Source: HGM04593 sp045612305 | Lineage (GTDB): Bacteria; Bacteroidota; Bacteroidia; Bacteroidales; Bacteroidaceae | Length of the DNA stretch: 48,510 nucleotides | Direction of reading: 5' to 3' | Assembly: GCA_045612305.1 (NCBI GenBank) | Contig: JAZKYU010000038.1 | Location: 1-48,510, forward strand | Shown: positions 15,079 to 24,367 of the stretch, in pieces | How positions within the stretch are numbered: position 1 is the first letter of the stretch | Layout of the letters: each line of letters opens with the position of its first letter | Translations under genes and position numbers: made by a program | Notes under the pieces: model-generated | Told to the model about the DNA's origin: nothing | Seen by the model: the letters and a program-made list of their open reading frames with translations, nothing else | Databases searched by the model: none

Positions 15079-16076
15079 TTGTTGCCGGTTTTGTAGCGGG
15101 TGGGTACGAGCAGGCGTAGTAGTTGCAATCCTATTCTGCTGTTTGCTAATATGCGGAAGATTTTGAACTTTATGCCATAATTTCCTCTAGCTATGGGATA
15201 TAGCATTAAGGGTGTGAGGTGTTTTTTGCAAGCGTCGTGTATATCCTTGCCCTTCTTCCCTGCGTAAAGGTTATTTACTATAAAGTCTACAGCGAGGGTT
15301 GTGAGCTTGCGCTTTATGCCTTTCTTTTGTATGCTGTTGCTGTGTTCGTGGGTGAGGGCCTTGAAGGTTGCAAGCTGCTCTGTTATTTTTAAACAGTCGT
15401 TGAGGCGTTTCTCTATAGACGCTACGCTGCTGTTGTGTACTATAGAGTCGGCCCTTGTGTGGTAGTTGTATATGTGTGCGTCGCTCTCTATGAGTGCTTG
15501 TGCGTGAAAGTGTGCTATGGTGCTAAACTCTTCGTCTTCGTGATAGGTGTTTGTGGAGAAACGTATCTCTTTTTTGTCTAGAAAGCTTTTTTTTATGAAG
15601 TAGCAGCAGGCGCTGCCGGGGAGGTTGTTGTGGGCCATAAATATGGCACCGCTTATTGTGTTGCCGAAGTGTGCTTTTTCTTTCTTGCTGCTTGTGTTGT
15701 GGCTGTCGTCGCACAGTTTGTATCTAAAGCGCAAGATGTCGGGATGCTCGTGCTTGAGCACCTCTATGCACTGCTGCATAGTGTTGTTGTTATGTAAAGT
15801 GTCGTCGGCGTCGACAAATTGTATAAATGTTCCCTTCGCGGCTTCTATGCCGTGGTTGCGTGCTGAGCCCAAGCCGCCGTGTGTGTGCTCTTCTAGTCTT
15901 ATATTTGTGCCAGGGTAGGTGGTTGTTATCCATCGTGGAGGGGTAGCAGAGCCGTCGTCTACGACTATTATCTCGTGCTCCTCGGCGGGCAAGTGCAAGG
16001 CTATTATGCTGTCGATGCAGCGCTTGAGAAGCTCTTGCGCTAGGTTGTAGTGGGGTATGACGATGGTGAGAAGCAT
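15075..16076 (-). CDS. Glycosyltransferase family 2
   Basis: A 333-aa GT2 enzyme starting MLLTIVIPHYNLAQELLKRC, with DDGSATPP near residue 40 and the metal-binding VDADD at 88-92. The frame is open further upstream to 16160, but that would overlap the previous gene, and the GT2 fold begins exactly at the ATG at 16076, so that start is used. It is the middle gene of a three-gene unit: 19 bp after the preceding GT2 stop and 4-bp overlap with the following GT-B gene. Confidence 0.9.
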   Translation of the reverse strand: MLLTIVIPHYNLAQELLKRCIDSIIALHLPAEEHEIIVVDDGSATPPRWITTTYPGTNIRLEEHTHGGLGSARNHGIEAAKGTFIQFVDADDTLHNNNTMQQCIEVLKHEHPDILRFRYKLCDDSHNTSSKKEKAHFGNTISGAIFMAHNNLPGSACCYFIKKSFLDKKEIRFSTNTYHEDEEFSTIAHFHAQALIESDAHIYNYHTRADSIVHNSSVASIEKRLNDCLKITEQLATFKALTHEHSNSIQKKGIKRKLTTLAVDFIVNNLYAGKKGKDIHDACKKHLTPLMLYPIARGNYGIKFKIFRILANSRIGLQLLRLLVPTRYKTGNK

Positions 16077-16095
16077 ATATCCCGTTGTTTTTCTG

Positions 16096-17067
16096 TTAGC
16101 AGAGTTTGCGGCTGAAAAGCGCGTGTATGCGGCTGTGTATGGTGGCTCCCAGGAGGGCAAGGGTTGTGTATTTTATCTTCTTTGCAAGAGAGATATCCAT
16201 TTTGTAGAGGGTTTTGGGGGCTATGCGCGCGTTGCCGAGCATTGCGGTTGCCTTGCTGTACTCCTCTCTTGTGGCGTCGTTGCAGCGGTAGAGGTCGGTG
16301 AGTCTATCGGCGCAGATGAGCAGGATTTCGTTGGCTTCCTCCTCGAGTTTGTATGTGTTTTTCACCTTCTTGTAGAGATCTACCATATTGCGGTATACAA
16401 AGTAGTGGTTCTTGAAGGTGTGGTTGTTAGAGATGCTCTCCTTGCGGTCTATGTAGTAGTAGAAACCGCAGTCGGAATAGTAGACGCACTCGCTGCTCTC
16501 GTAGAGCATGGGGGTGGTGTATAAATCTTCAAAGGTTTCGCCCTCGGGGAAACGTATGAAGGCAAAAAGGTCGGTGCGATAGATTTTGTTGCAGGCGTAA
16601 GAGTGTGTGTAGCCCTTGCGTTTTATCCAGTCGATGAATATATTCCCGTTGTCGGTAACCTTTTCGGGCTTGAAAGATATAATCTCGCTTTGAGGTGATT
16701 CGTAGTGCTTGTTTACGGGGTACTCAATGATGTCGATGTCGGGGTTTGCGAGCAGTATGCGCATATTGTAGTAATATGTGCCCGACGCAACGATGTCGTC
16801 GGCATCGACAAAAGTAATATACTCGCCTTTTGCAACAGCGATACCGGCGTTGCGTGCCGAAGAGAGCCCGCCGTTCTTTTTGTGTATTACTTTTACTTTG
16901 TCGCACTCCAAGGCATAGCGGTCGCACACCGAGCCGCAACCGTCGGGCGAGCCGTCGTCGACAAGGATAAGTTCATAGTCGGTGTATGTTTGCTGCAATA
17001 TGCTTTCTATGCAATTTTGCAGGTATCGTCTTGCTTTGTATACCGGAACTATGATGCTTAACTTCAT
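16096..17067 (-). CDS. Glycosyltransferase family 2
   Basis: A 323-aa GT2 enzyme: KLSIIVPVYKARRYLQNCI, VDDGSPDGC around residue 37, GGLSSARNAGI, and VDADD at 87-91. It is the first gene of the minus-strand three-gene glycosyltransferase unit. There is no Wzx, Wzy or sugar-nucleotide gene nearby, so the unit is more like an LPS-core or glycan-decoration set than a full capsule locus. The C-terminal segment is basic. Confidence 0.9.
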   Translation of the reverse strand: MKLSIIVPVYKARRYLQNCIESILQQTYTDYELILVDDGSPDGCGSVCDRYALECDKVKVIHKKNGGLSSARNAGIAVAKGEYITFVDADDIVASGTYYYNMRILLANPDIDIIEYPVNKHYESPQSEIISFKPEKVTDNGNIFIDWIKRKGYTHSYACNKIYRTDLFAFIRFPEGETFEDLYTTPMLYESSECVYYSDCGFYYYIDRKESISNNHTFKNHYFVYRNMVDLYKKVKNTYKLEEEANEILLICADRLTDLYRCNDATREEYSKATAMLGNARIAPKTLYKMDISLAKKIKYTTLALLGATIHSRIHALFSRKLC

Positions 17068-17216
17068 TTGTCTGCCTGTGTTACTTTTACTATGCGAAGA
17101 TACATAAATGTGGTGGTAATTGCAAAATATGTGACATATATTTTGCCTTTTTATCGGGATTTTTATGTGGGTGTGTTTTATGCGATTAAATGGGGTGTTT
17201 TTTCTGTATTTTTTGC

Positions 17217-17224
17217 TATCTTCG
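17217..17224 (+). promoter_or_regulatory. -7 element of the M23 / C69 unit
   Basis: TATCTTCG followed by CG, 17 bases before the ATG at 17242; the same string as before the GHL10 gene. The short distance implies a very short 5' leader. Confidence 0.5.
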
Positions 17225-17241
17225 CGTTGATTTTGTTTACT

Positions 17242-18918
17242 ATGATGCAGAAATTTTTAATAGTTCTCACGATAAATTTGTTGTCGCTTGCCTCGTTGTT
17301 TGGGCAGGTGTCGCAGGACTATTTTATGCGCCCTTTCGAGTTTGAGCTTTTCTTGAGCGGGAATTTTGGTGAGCTGCGTAGCAATCACTTTCACGCTGGG
17401 CTCGATTTTAAGACACAAGGTGTTGTGGGCAAGCCTATAAGCGTTGTGGCCGATGGGTATATAGCCCGTGCAAAGGTGCAGTATGGCGGTTATGGGCGTG
17501 CTCTTTATGTGGTGCACGATGGCGGCTATATGACCGTTTATGGGCATCTCGATAGCTTCCCTGAAGCTGTTGACGAGGCTGTGCGTGAAAAACAGTATGG
17601 CGAAGAGCGTTATGCGGTAGATTTGTTTTTTGCTCCCGGCAGGTTTAGAGTGAAAAAGGGCGATGTGCTTGCTTGTGCAGGCAATGCAGGTTACTCTTTT
17701 GGCCCGCATCTGCATTTTGAGGTGCGCTCTCTCGATGGCGAAGAGCTTTATAACCCTTTGCGCTTCTATAAAAAGCTTGTTGCCGATAGACGCCCTCCTG
17801 TGGCTCAGGCTGTAGCTGTTTATCCCAAGCAGGGTGCAGGTGTGGTTGAGGGTTTTGCCTCGTCGCTTGTGCGCAAGGTTGCGGGGGAAACCCTTGCCGA
17901 TACTTTGAACGTCTGGGGCAAGGTGGGCTTTGGGTTGAAGGCTATAGACTATATGACCGGCACGCATAACAAGTATGGGGTGTACGAGGTTGAGCTTTAT
18001 GTTGACGACTCGTTGCGTTTCTCCTCTCGTATGGACAATGTCTCTTTCTCGGAGAACCGTTTGATAAACGCGTGGGCCGATTATGAGCGTTTGTCGGCAG
18101 GGGAGGGGTGGTTCTTGCGGTCGTTTTTGCTGCCCAATAACCCTTTGCGTGCAGTGCAGGCCGACGCGGCTGATGGTTGGGTGGATGTGTGCGAGGAACG
18201 CCTCTACAAGGTGGAGTATCGCTTGCGCGACTATCACGGCAACACGGGTGGATGCTCTTTTGTGGTGAGGGGTGTGCGCGCAGAAGTTCCTGTGCCAATC
18301 CTGCAGGGCCAACATTTGTCTTGGTACCTGACAAATGAGGTTGTGGGTGCTGGTTTTTCACTCAAAATACCCCGTGGCGCCCTTTTCGATGATGCTTGGG
18401 TGAGTGTGCGCGACAGCATCACCCCTTCGCGCTCGCCCGTATACATTCTTGGAGATAAAAAGATACCTTTGTGGCATAACGCCAAGCTTGCGCTGGAGAT
18501 TCCGTCGCATCTGTTGCCGCTTGCCGATAAATGTTATATAGAGCGTGTTACGGGCAAGGGTGGCAGCGCTGTGGGCGGGAAGAGCTATGATGGGTTTGTT
18601 GAGGCCGAAATTTCTGTACTCGACAGTTATGCCGTGGCGGTGGACACCGTAGCTCCGCTTTTGAAGCCTGTAAACGAGAAAAAGTGGGGGCGCGATGGAA
18701 AAATTGCCTTCTTGCTCTCCGAAAAAGAGAGTGGCCTGGGCACATATAAGTGTTACATCGACGGGCGTTTTGTGCTTTTTGAGTATAATAGTAAAAATAA
18801 GAAATTTTTGTGTAACTTGCGCGACGAGAAGGTTGCGCACGGCTTTCATAGGCTGAAATTTGTTGTTACCGACAAAGTAGGTAACACAAGTGTGGTGGAA
18901 AAAGAATTTAAATACTAA
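17242..18918 (+). CDS. M23 family metallopeptidase, large secreted form
   Basis: A 558-aa exported protein with an N-terminal signal peptide (about residues 1-22). The LytM/M23 domain lies in residues about 45-175: H51 and D55 in NHFHAGLDF and H156-L-H158 in GPHLHFEVRS give the full zinc site, so it should be an active peptidoglycan endopeptidase. The central YGGYGRALYVVHDGGYMTVY stretch is also typical. The remaining 380 residues look like several beta-sandwich domains of unknown role. The open frame extends upstream to 17068, but the signal peptide and the promoter at 17217 favour the ATG at 17242 (17245 is equally possible). The C69 gene follows after 13 bp. Confidence 0.9.
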   Translation: MMQKFLIVLTINLLSLASLFGQVSQDYFMRPFEFELFLSGNFGELRSNHFHAGLDFKTQGVVGKPISVVADGYIARAKVQYGGYGRALYVVHDGGYMTVYGHLDSFPEAVDEAVREKQYGEERYAVDLFFAPGRFRVKKGDVLACAGNAGYSFGPHLHFEVRSLDGEELYNPLRFYKKLVADRRPPVAQAVAVYPKQGAGVVEGFASSLVRKVAGETLADTLNVWGKVGFGLKAIDYMTGTHNKYGVYEVELYVDDSLRFSSRMDNVSFSENRLINAWADYERLSAGEGWFLRSFLLPNNPLRAVQADAADGWVDVCEERLYKVEYRLRDYHGNTGGCSFVVRGVRAEVPVPILQGQHLSWYLTNEVVGAGFSLKIPRGALFDDAWVSVRDSITPSRSPVYILGDKKIPLWHNAKLALEIPSHLLPLADKCYIERVTGKGGSAVGGKSYDGFVEAEISVLDSYAVAVDTVAPLLKPVNEKKWGRDGKIAFLLSEKESGLGTYKCYIDGRFVLFEYNSKNKKFLCNLRDEKVAHGFHRLKFVVTDKVGNTSVVEKEFKY

Positions 18919-18931
18919 ATAATTGATTGTT

Positions 18932-20575
18932 ATGAAAAAGTTTTTGGCTTTAGTTGCCTTTTTGGCATTCTGCGCATCGGGTGCCGATGCGTGTACCAAC
19001 TTTCTTGTAGGTAAAAAAGCTTCGGCCGATGGCTCGGTGTTTATATCATATAGCGCCGATAGTTTTGGTATGAGCGGCTTTTTGGCTCACTTCCCTGCGG
19101 CGGTGCACCCCGAGGGCGCTATGCGTGCTGTGTACGACTGGGATAGCGGCAAATTCTTGGGCGAGATACCCGAGGCTCCTGTTACCTACAATGTTATAGG
19201 TAATATAAATGAGTATCAGGTGGCGATAGCCGAAACAACCTTCGGCGGCCGTCACGAGCTTGTGGACACAACGGGTATCATAGACTACGGCTCTCTTATG
19301 TATATTGCTCTGCAGCGCTCAAAAACCGCGCGTGAGGCTATAGATGTTATGACCTCTCTCACACAAAAGTATGGCTACTACAGCGAGGGCGAGAGTTTCT
19401 CTATAGCCGATCCTAACGAGGCTTGGATACTCGAGATGATAGGCAAGGGAAGCGAGAAGGGCACTGTGTGGGTTGCTGTACGCGTGCCCGACGACTGTAT
19501 CTCGGCCCACGCAAACCAGTCGCGCATACATAAATTTGATATGAAAGACAAGGAGAATGTGATGTTCTCGAAGGATGTTATAAAATTTGCTCGCAAAAAG
19601 GGTTACTTTAACGGTAAAGACGAGGACTTTAGCTTTGCTATGGCTTACTGTCCGCCCGATTTTGGAGGATTGCGTTGGTGCGATGCTCGTGCTTGGAGTT
19701 TCTTTAATATGTATGCTGACGCCGATATGTCGGAGTATCTGCCTTGGGCGTCGGGCGATGCTACAGCGACCCCTATGCCGCTTTTCTTCAAGCCTAAAAA
19801 GCTTTTGACCTTGCAAGATGTGCAGGTTGCTATGCGCGACCACTTTGAGGGCACACCTTTTGATGTTACAACCGACCTTGGCGGCGGTATCTACAATATG
19901 CCTTATCGTCTCTCTCCTCTCACATTTGAGTACGAGGGCAAGGAGTATTTTAACGAGCGTCCTATATCTACCTTCCAGTCGGCCTTTACTTTTGTGGCGC
20001 AAATGCGTGCTCACCTCCCCCGCGAGATAGGTGGTGTTATGTGGTTTGGTTGCGACGACGCAAATATGATTGTCTATACCCCGGTTTACTGCTCTCTAGA
20101 CAGAGTGCCCCTTTGCTATTCGGCTGAGGAAGCCGACCCTGTGACCTTCTCTTGGAACTCTTCTTTTTGGGTGTTCAACTGGGTGTCTAATATGATTTAT
20201 CCCAAATATTCTTTGGTGGCCGACGATATGAAGCGTGTTCAGAGTGAGCTCGAAAAGGGCTTCTACGATAGAAGCATAGCTCTCGAGGCAGAGTGGGCAG
20301 CTATGCTCAAAGAGTCGCCCAAATATGCTCTTGCTGCTATAAAAGATTTTTCGTGCGACTGTGCCGAGGAGGCTTTGCGTGAGTGGAAGAAGTTTGGCGA
20401 GTATATTATAGTTAAGTATAACGACTTGGTTGTGAAGCCCGAAAAGAACGGTCGTTTTGCACGCACGGCTACAGGTATAGCGGTGCCCCCTAAGCGCCCC
20501 GGTTATCCCAAGGCTTATATTAAACGCCTTGTCGAGGAGACGGGAGATAAGTACTTGATGCCTGCAGGTGAGTAA
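18932..20575 (+). CDS. C69 family dipeptidase (Ntn hydrolase)
   Basis: A 547-aa protein with a signal-like N-terminus ending ...GADA just before Cys21 (CTNFLVGKKASADGS), which becomes the N-terminal nucleophile after processing, as in PepD/dipeptidase A enzymes of family C69. Other family stretches are AHANQSRI, FGGLRWCDARAW and NERPISTFQSAFTFVAQMR. It should cleave dipeptides in the periplasm or at the cell surface. The gene is 13 bp behind the M23 gene, so a peptidoglycan-peptide degradation or recycling role for the pair is plausible. The M at 18932 is chosen over an earlier in-frame start three codons upstream. Confidence 0.92.
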   Translation: MKKFLALVAFLAFCASGADACTNFLVGKKASADGSVFISYSADSFGMSGFLAHFPAAVHPEGAMRAVYDWDSGKFLGEIPEAPVTYNVIGNINEYQVAIAETTFGGRHELVDTTGIIDYGSLMYIALQRSKTAREAIDVMTSLTQKYGYYSEGESFSIADPNEAWILEMIGKGSEKGTVWVAVRVPDDCISAHANQSRIHKFDMKDKENVMFSKDVIKFARKKGYFNGKDEDFSFAMAYCPPDFGGLRWCDARAWSFFNMYADADMSEYLPWASGDATATPMPLFFKPKKLLTLQDVQVAMRDHFEGTPFDVTTDLGGGIYNMPYRLSPLTFEYEGKEYFNERPISTFQSAFTFVAQMRAHLPREIGGVMWFGCDDANMIVYTPVYCSLDRVPLCYSAEEADPVTFSWNSSFWVFNWVSNMIYPKYSLVADDMKRVQSELEKGFYDRSIALEAEWAAMLKESPKYALAAIKDFSCDCAEEALREWKKFGEYIIVKYNDLVVKPEKNGRFARTATGIAVPPKRPGYPKAYIKRLVEETGDKYLMPAGE

Positions 20576-20662
20576 GCCTGTGAATTCTCTGGTTTTGTGC
20601 TTTAATATGTGAAATATACTATATTAAGCTTAAAAAAGAGGAACTTTTGTGAGTTTTATCGT

Positions 20663-20679
20663 GGCTTTCACTATATTTG
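20663..20679 (+). promoter_or_regulatory. Distal promoter module of the phosphohexomutase gene
   Basis: GGCTTTCACTATATTTG, including the exact -7 box TATATTTG (20672-20679). The same 17-mer occurs again 78 bases downstream. A TTTTG lies 22 bases before the -7 box, slightly far for a -33 element. Confidence 0.55.
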
Positions 20680-20740
20680 TACAATATAGGATGCGCCTCG
20701 GCATATAAAAATAAAATGGAATTTTGTTTTATCTGCTCTC

Positions 20741-20757
20741 GGCTTTCACTATATTTG
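20741..20757 (+). promoter_or_regulatory. Proximal promoter module of the phosphohexomutase gene
   Basis: Second copy of GGCTTTCACTATATTTG, followed by CA; the -7 box is at 20750-20757, 54 bases before the ATG. An upstream ATTTTG may act as the -33 box. Two identical modules suggest tandem start sites. Confidence 0.6.
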
Positions 20758-20810
20758 CAAAACAAAGCACAATTATTGATACGTATAATATAATTAAATA
20801 CTTTTAAACT

Positions 20811-22550
20811 ATGGATTTAGAACTTATAAAGATGGTTACGGAGAAAGCTACAGAGTGGCTCTCTCCCGCTTACGACGAGGAGACTCGCAAGGAGGTACAA
20901 GCTATGCTCGACAGCGAGGATAAAACTCCCCTTATCGATGCTTTCTATCGTGAACTTGAGTTTGGTACAGGTGGCTTGCGCGGTATTATGGGCGCAGGTA
21001 GCAACCGTATGAATATTTACACTGTGGGTAAGGCTACACAGGGCTTGGCCAACTATTTGAACGAGTGCTTCAAGGATATGGAGCAGATCTCTGTAGTTGT
21101 GGGCCACGATTGCCGCAACAACAGCCGTCTTTTTGCCGAAATTACAGCAAATATCTTCTCGGCAAACGGTATTAAGGTATACCTCTTCGAGGACTTGCGC
21201 CCCACACCCGAGGTTTCTTTCGCTATCCGCTACTTGGGTTGCCAGAGTGGTGTGAACATTACAGCAAGCCACAACCCCAAAGAGTACAACGGTTACAAGG
21301 CTTACTGGGACGATGGTGCGCAGATGCTTGCTCCCCACGATGTTAAGACTATTGAGTATGTGGAGAAGGTAAACGTTGAGGATATTAAATTTGTGGGTAA
21401 CCCTGCTCTCATCGAAGTTATCGGCGAGGAGGTTGATAACGCTTATCTTGATCGCGTGCAGACTCTCTCTATCGAGCCCGAGGTTATAAAGAAACACAAA
21501 GATCTGAAGATTGTTTACACACCTATCCACGGTTGCGGTCGCGTTCTTATCCCCGCTTCGTTGCGTCGTTGGGGCTTCGAGAATATTCACTGCGTGGAGG
21601 AGCAGATGATTAAGGATGGAAACTTCCCCACAGTTATCTCGCCCAACCCCGAGAATGCCGAGGCTATGACTATGGCTGTAAACCTTGCAAAGAAAATCGA
21701 TGCCGACCTTGTTATGGCTTCGGACCCCGATGCCGACCGCATCGCCATCGCTTGCAAGAACGACAAGGATGAGTGGGTTATTGTGAACGGTAACCAAACT
21801 TGTATGATATTCCTCTACTACATCATCACACAGTATACCCGCTTGGGCAAGATGACAGGTAAGGAGTTTGTTGTTAAGACTATTGTTACCACAGAGGTAA
21901 TTAAAAATATTGCCGAGAAGAACAATATTAAGATGTACGATTGCTACACCGGCTTCAAGTGGATTGCGAAGGTTATCCGCGACAACGAGGGCAAGATGAA
22001 CTACATCGGTGGTGGTGAGGAGAGCTTTGGTTTCTTGGCCGAGGACTTCTGCCGCGACAAAGACTCTGTATCGGCTTGTAGCCTCATTGCAGAGATTGCT
22101 GCTTGGGCCAAGGAGAACGGCAAGAGCCTCTACGAGATGTTGATGGACATCTATGTAGAGTATGGCTTCTCTAAAGAGGTTACAGTGAACGTGGTTAAGC
22201 CCGGAAAGAGTGGTGCCGACGAGATACGCCAGATGATGGAGAACTTCCGTGCCAACCCCTTGAAAGAGATGGCAGGCGAAAAGGTTGTGTGCTACAAGGA
22301 CTTTAAGTCTTTGAAGGCTGTAGACGGCGACGGCAACGTTACCGACCTCGACATGCCCGAAACTTCGAACGTGTTGCAGTACTTCACCGAGAGCGGCAAC
22401 AAGGTGTCGGTGCGTCCTTCGGGAACAGAGCCCAAGATTAAGTTCTATATGGAGGCTAAGGCTACTATGCAGAACCGCGACGAGTATCTCGCAGCGTGTG
22501 ACAAGGCCGATGCTATCATTGAGCAGATGAAGGCTGCTATGGGTATCTAA
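20811..22550 (+). CDS. Phosphoglucomutase / phosphomannomutase
   Basis: A 579-aa alpha-D-phosphohexomutase that interconverts hexose 1- and 6-phosphates, feeding glycolysis and nucleotide-sugar synthesis. The catalytic phosphoserine is S153 in TASHNPKEYNG; the magnesium loop is DPDADRIAIA near residue 305; the sugar-binding loop is GGGEESFGF; the phosphate-binding loop RPSGTEPKIKFYMEA lies near residue 535. Length and the EFGTGGLRGIMGAGSNRMN start match the PGM2/PgcA-like group that can use glucose- or pentose-phosphates. It stands alone behind two promoter-like modules and ends at a strong terminator. Confidence 0.95.
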   Translation: MDLELIKMVTEKATEWLSPAYDEETRKEVQAMLDSEDKTPLIDAFYRELEFGTGGLRGIMGAGSNRMNIYTVGKATQGLANYLNECFKDMEQISVVVGHDCRNNSRLFAEITANIFSANGIKVYLFEDLRPTPEVSFAIRYLGCQSGVNITASHNPKEYNGYKAYWDDGAQMLAPHDVKTIEYVEKVNVEDIKFVGNPALIEVIGEEVDNAYLDRVQTLSIEPEVIKKHKDLKIVYTPIHGCGRVLIPASLRRWGFENIHCVEEQMIKDGNFPTVISPNPENAEAMTMAVNLAKKIDADLVMASDPDADRIAIACKNDKDEWVIVNGNQTCMIFLYYIITQYTRLGKMTGKEFVVKTIVTTEVIKNIAEKNNIKMYDCYTGFKWIAKVIRDNEGKMNYIGGGEESFGFLAEDFCRDKDSVSACSLIAEIAAWAKENGKSLYEMLMDIYVEYGFSKEVTVNVVKPGKSGADEIRQMMENFRANPLKEMAGEKVVCYKDFKSLKAVDGDGNVTDLDMPETSNVLQYFTESGNKVSVRPSGTEPKIKFYMEAKATMQNRDEYLAACDKADAIIEQMKAAMGI

Positions 22551-22567
22551 TATAGCGTAGTATATAT

Positions 22568-22608
22568 AATAAATAAAGCCTGCTGTTTTTCAGCAGGCTT
22601 TATTTATT
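22568..22608. terminator. Strong bidirectional intrinsic terminator
   Basis: A perfect 18-bp stem (22568-22585 with 22591-22608, core GCCTGCTG / CAGCAGGC) around TTTTT, between the convergent mutase and RNase G genes. Confidence 0.9.
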
Positions 22609-22625
22609 ATAGGTTTTAGGGGCTT

Positions 22626-24203
22626 TTACTTAAGTTCCGTCTCTTCTTTCATATCAACCTCCTTGCCGGTTTTGTCGTAAAAGTGATACTCCAAGTAGGC
22701 AAGTTTCTGGTTGGGTATGACGCGTATCCCGAACCCGTACTTGAATTGCCATTTACGGTATATCGATATTATACCTTTTTTAATGTAGGATGCCACAAAG
22801 GGGTGCACGTGCAGTGAGAACGACTTTAATCCTGTGGCTCCTGTTAATGTTTTTATTTTACTCTCTAGTTGGTCGGTGAACAGTATCGAAGATTGCACCT
22901 TGCCCTTGCCGAAACATACGGGGCAGCTCTCTTCTACGGGCATGTTTATCGCGGGGCGCACTCTTTGGCGTGTTATCTGCATTAGGCCAAATTTGCTCAA
23001 CGGCAAAATGTTGTGTTTTGCTCTGTCGCGGTTCATGTTTTCGGTCATGCGCTCGTAGAGGGCTTGGCGGTGCTCCGATTTGTCCATATCTATAAAGTCG
23101 ACCACAATAATACCACCCATATCGCGCAGGCGTAGCTGGCGTGCAAGCTCGTCGGCGGCGCCGAGGTTAACCTCAAGGGCGTTCTCTTCTTGGTTGCTTG
23201 CGTTGTTGCGTGCTCTGTTGCCGCTGTTCACATCGACAACGTGCAAGGCTTCGGTGTGCTCTATAACAAGGTAGGCGCCTCCTTTGAACGAAACTATTTT
23301 GCCGAACGAGGACTTTATCTGCTTTGTTATGGCAAAGTGGTCGAAGATGGGTAGCTCACCGCGGTATAGTTTGATTATGTTTATGCTCTCGGGGGCAATT
23401 ATAGATACATAATCTCTTATCTTTTTGTATACTTCGATGTCGTTGACGTGTATGCTCTCGTACGACGGGTTGAAGAGGTCGCGTAGCAGAGCAAGTGTCC
23501 TGTCCGACTCGGCGTGTACTATACCGGGGGGCTTTGTACATTTTTGTACTTTTCCCACGAGGGCTTCCCAGTTGTTTACAAGGCTGCGTAGCTCGGCGTC
23601 GAGCTCGGCTACTTTCTTGCCTTCGGCAACGGTGCGCACTATTATTCCGAAGTTTTTGGGTTTTATGCTTTGCAGCAGTTGCTTGAGTCGTGTGCGCTCC
23701 TCGGGAGATTTTATTTTTGACGACACTGATACCTTGTCTTCAAAAGGTATGAGTATCAAAAAACGGCCGGCAAAGGAAATTTCGCAGGTGAGGCGGGGGC
23801 CCTTTGTGTTTATGGGCTCCTTGGTTACTTGTACCAGAATTTCTTGTCCTGTCTGCAAAGTTTCGCCTATGTTACCCTCTTTCTTTTTTTCGGGCATAAT
23901 GGATGCCTTGGAGATGGGGAAACTTTTTTTGCGGTCGCTTGTTATCTGCTTGAGATATTTTTGTAAAGAGTAAAATTGTGGGCCTAAATCCAAATAGTGG
24001 AGGAACGCCTCTTTTTCGGAACCTACGTCAACAAAGCAGGCATTGAGCCCAGGCATAATCTTCTTGACACGCCCGAGGTATATGTTGCCCACCGAAAATG
24101 TTTCTGTCTGTTTCTCCTTCTGAAATTCCACCAACTGCTTGTCTTCGGTGATGGCGATGGCAACTTCACTGGAGTTAACGTCGACAATAAGTTCGCTTGT
24201 CAC
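22626..24203 (-). CDS. rng: Ribonuclease E/G family endoribonuclease
   Basis: A 525-aa RNase G-type enzyme that cuts single-stranded AU-rich RNA and matures rRNA 5' ends. Visible features: N-terminal S1-like domain (VGNIYLGRVKKIMPGLNACF); metal-binding carboxylates in VVDVNSGNRAR (about residue 322) and VVDFIDMD (about 368); the zinc-link CPVCFGKG near residue 427. There is no long C-terminal scaffold tail, so it is RNase G-like in length. Upstream on the same strand lie a 29-aa basic protein and HU, an order common in Bacteroidetes, but a strong terminator hairpin at 24305-24348 interrupts the unit, so a separate promoter near 24250 is likely. Confidence 0.95.
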   Translation of the reverse strand: MTSELIVDVNSSEVAIAITEDKQLVEFQKEKQTETFSVGNIYLGRVKKIMPGLNACFVDVGSEKEAFLHYLDLGPQFYSLQKYLKQITSDRKKSFPISKASIMPEKKKEGNIGETLQTGQEILVQVTKEPINTKGPRLTCEISFAGRFLILIPFEDKVSVSSKIKSPEERTRLKQLLQSIKPKNFGIIVRTVAEGKKVAELDAELRSLVNNWEALVGKVQKCTKPPGIVHAESDRTLALLRDLFNPSYESIHVNDIEVYKKIRDYVSIIAPESINIIKLYRGELPIFDHFAITKQIKSSFGKIVSFKGGAYLVIEHTEALHVVDVNSGNRARNNASNQEENALEVNLGAADELARQLRLRDMGGIIVVDFIDMDKSEHRQALYERMTENMNRDRAKHNILPLSKFGLMQITRQRVRPAINMPVEESCPVCFGKGKVQSSILFTDQLESKIKTLTGATGLKSFSLHVHPFVASYIKKGIISIYRKWQFKYGFGIRVIPNQKLAYLEYHFYDKTGKEVDMKEETELK

Positions 24204-24304
24204 AATTTTTGTTTTTTATTTTATTTAATGAGCCTCTTTTTATAAAAAGGTGAGCCTCTTCAACCTTTCTTGTAGTCGGCGACTGGGCCGGTGGATTATA
24301 AAAC

Positions 24305-24348
24305 AAAAAACAAACTTGAAGCGGTTTATTCTTGCAAGTTTGTTTTTT
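24305..24348. terminator. Bidirectional terminator between the 29-aa gene and rng
   Basis: A perfect 14-bp stem, AAAAAACAAACTTG (24305-24318) with its complement (24335-24348). On the minus strand it lies 20 bases after the 29-aa gene stop and ends in a U run, so it can limit read-through from HU into rng. Confidence 0.75.
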
Positions 24349-24367
24349 GTGTCCTGTTCAGACGAGC

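Noticed and set aside
10477..17067. Classical integrative element with attL/attR at tRNA-Gly
   Set aside because: No integrase gene and no second copy of the tRNA 3' end were seen; it is the 5' half that is duplicated, unlike known att sites.
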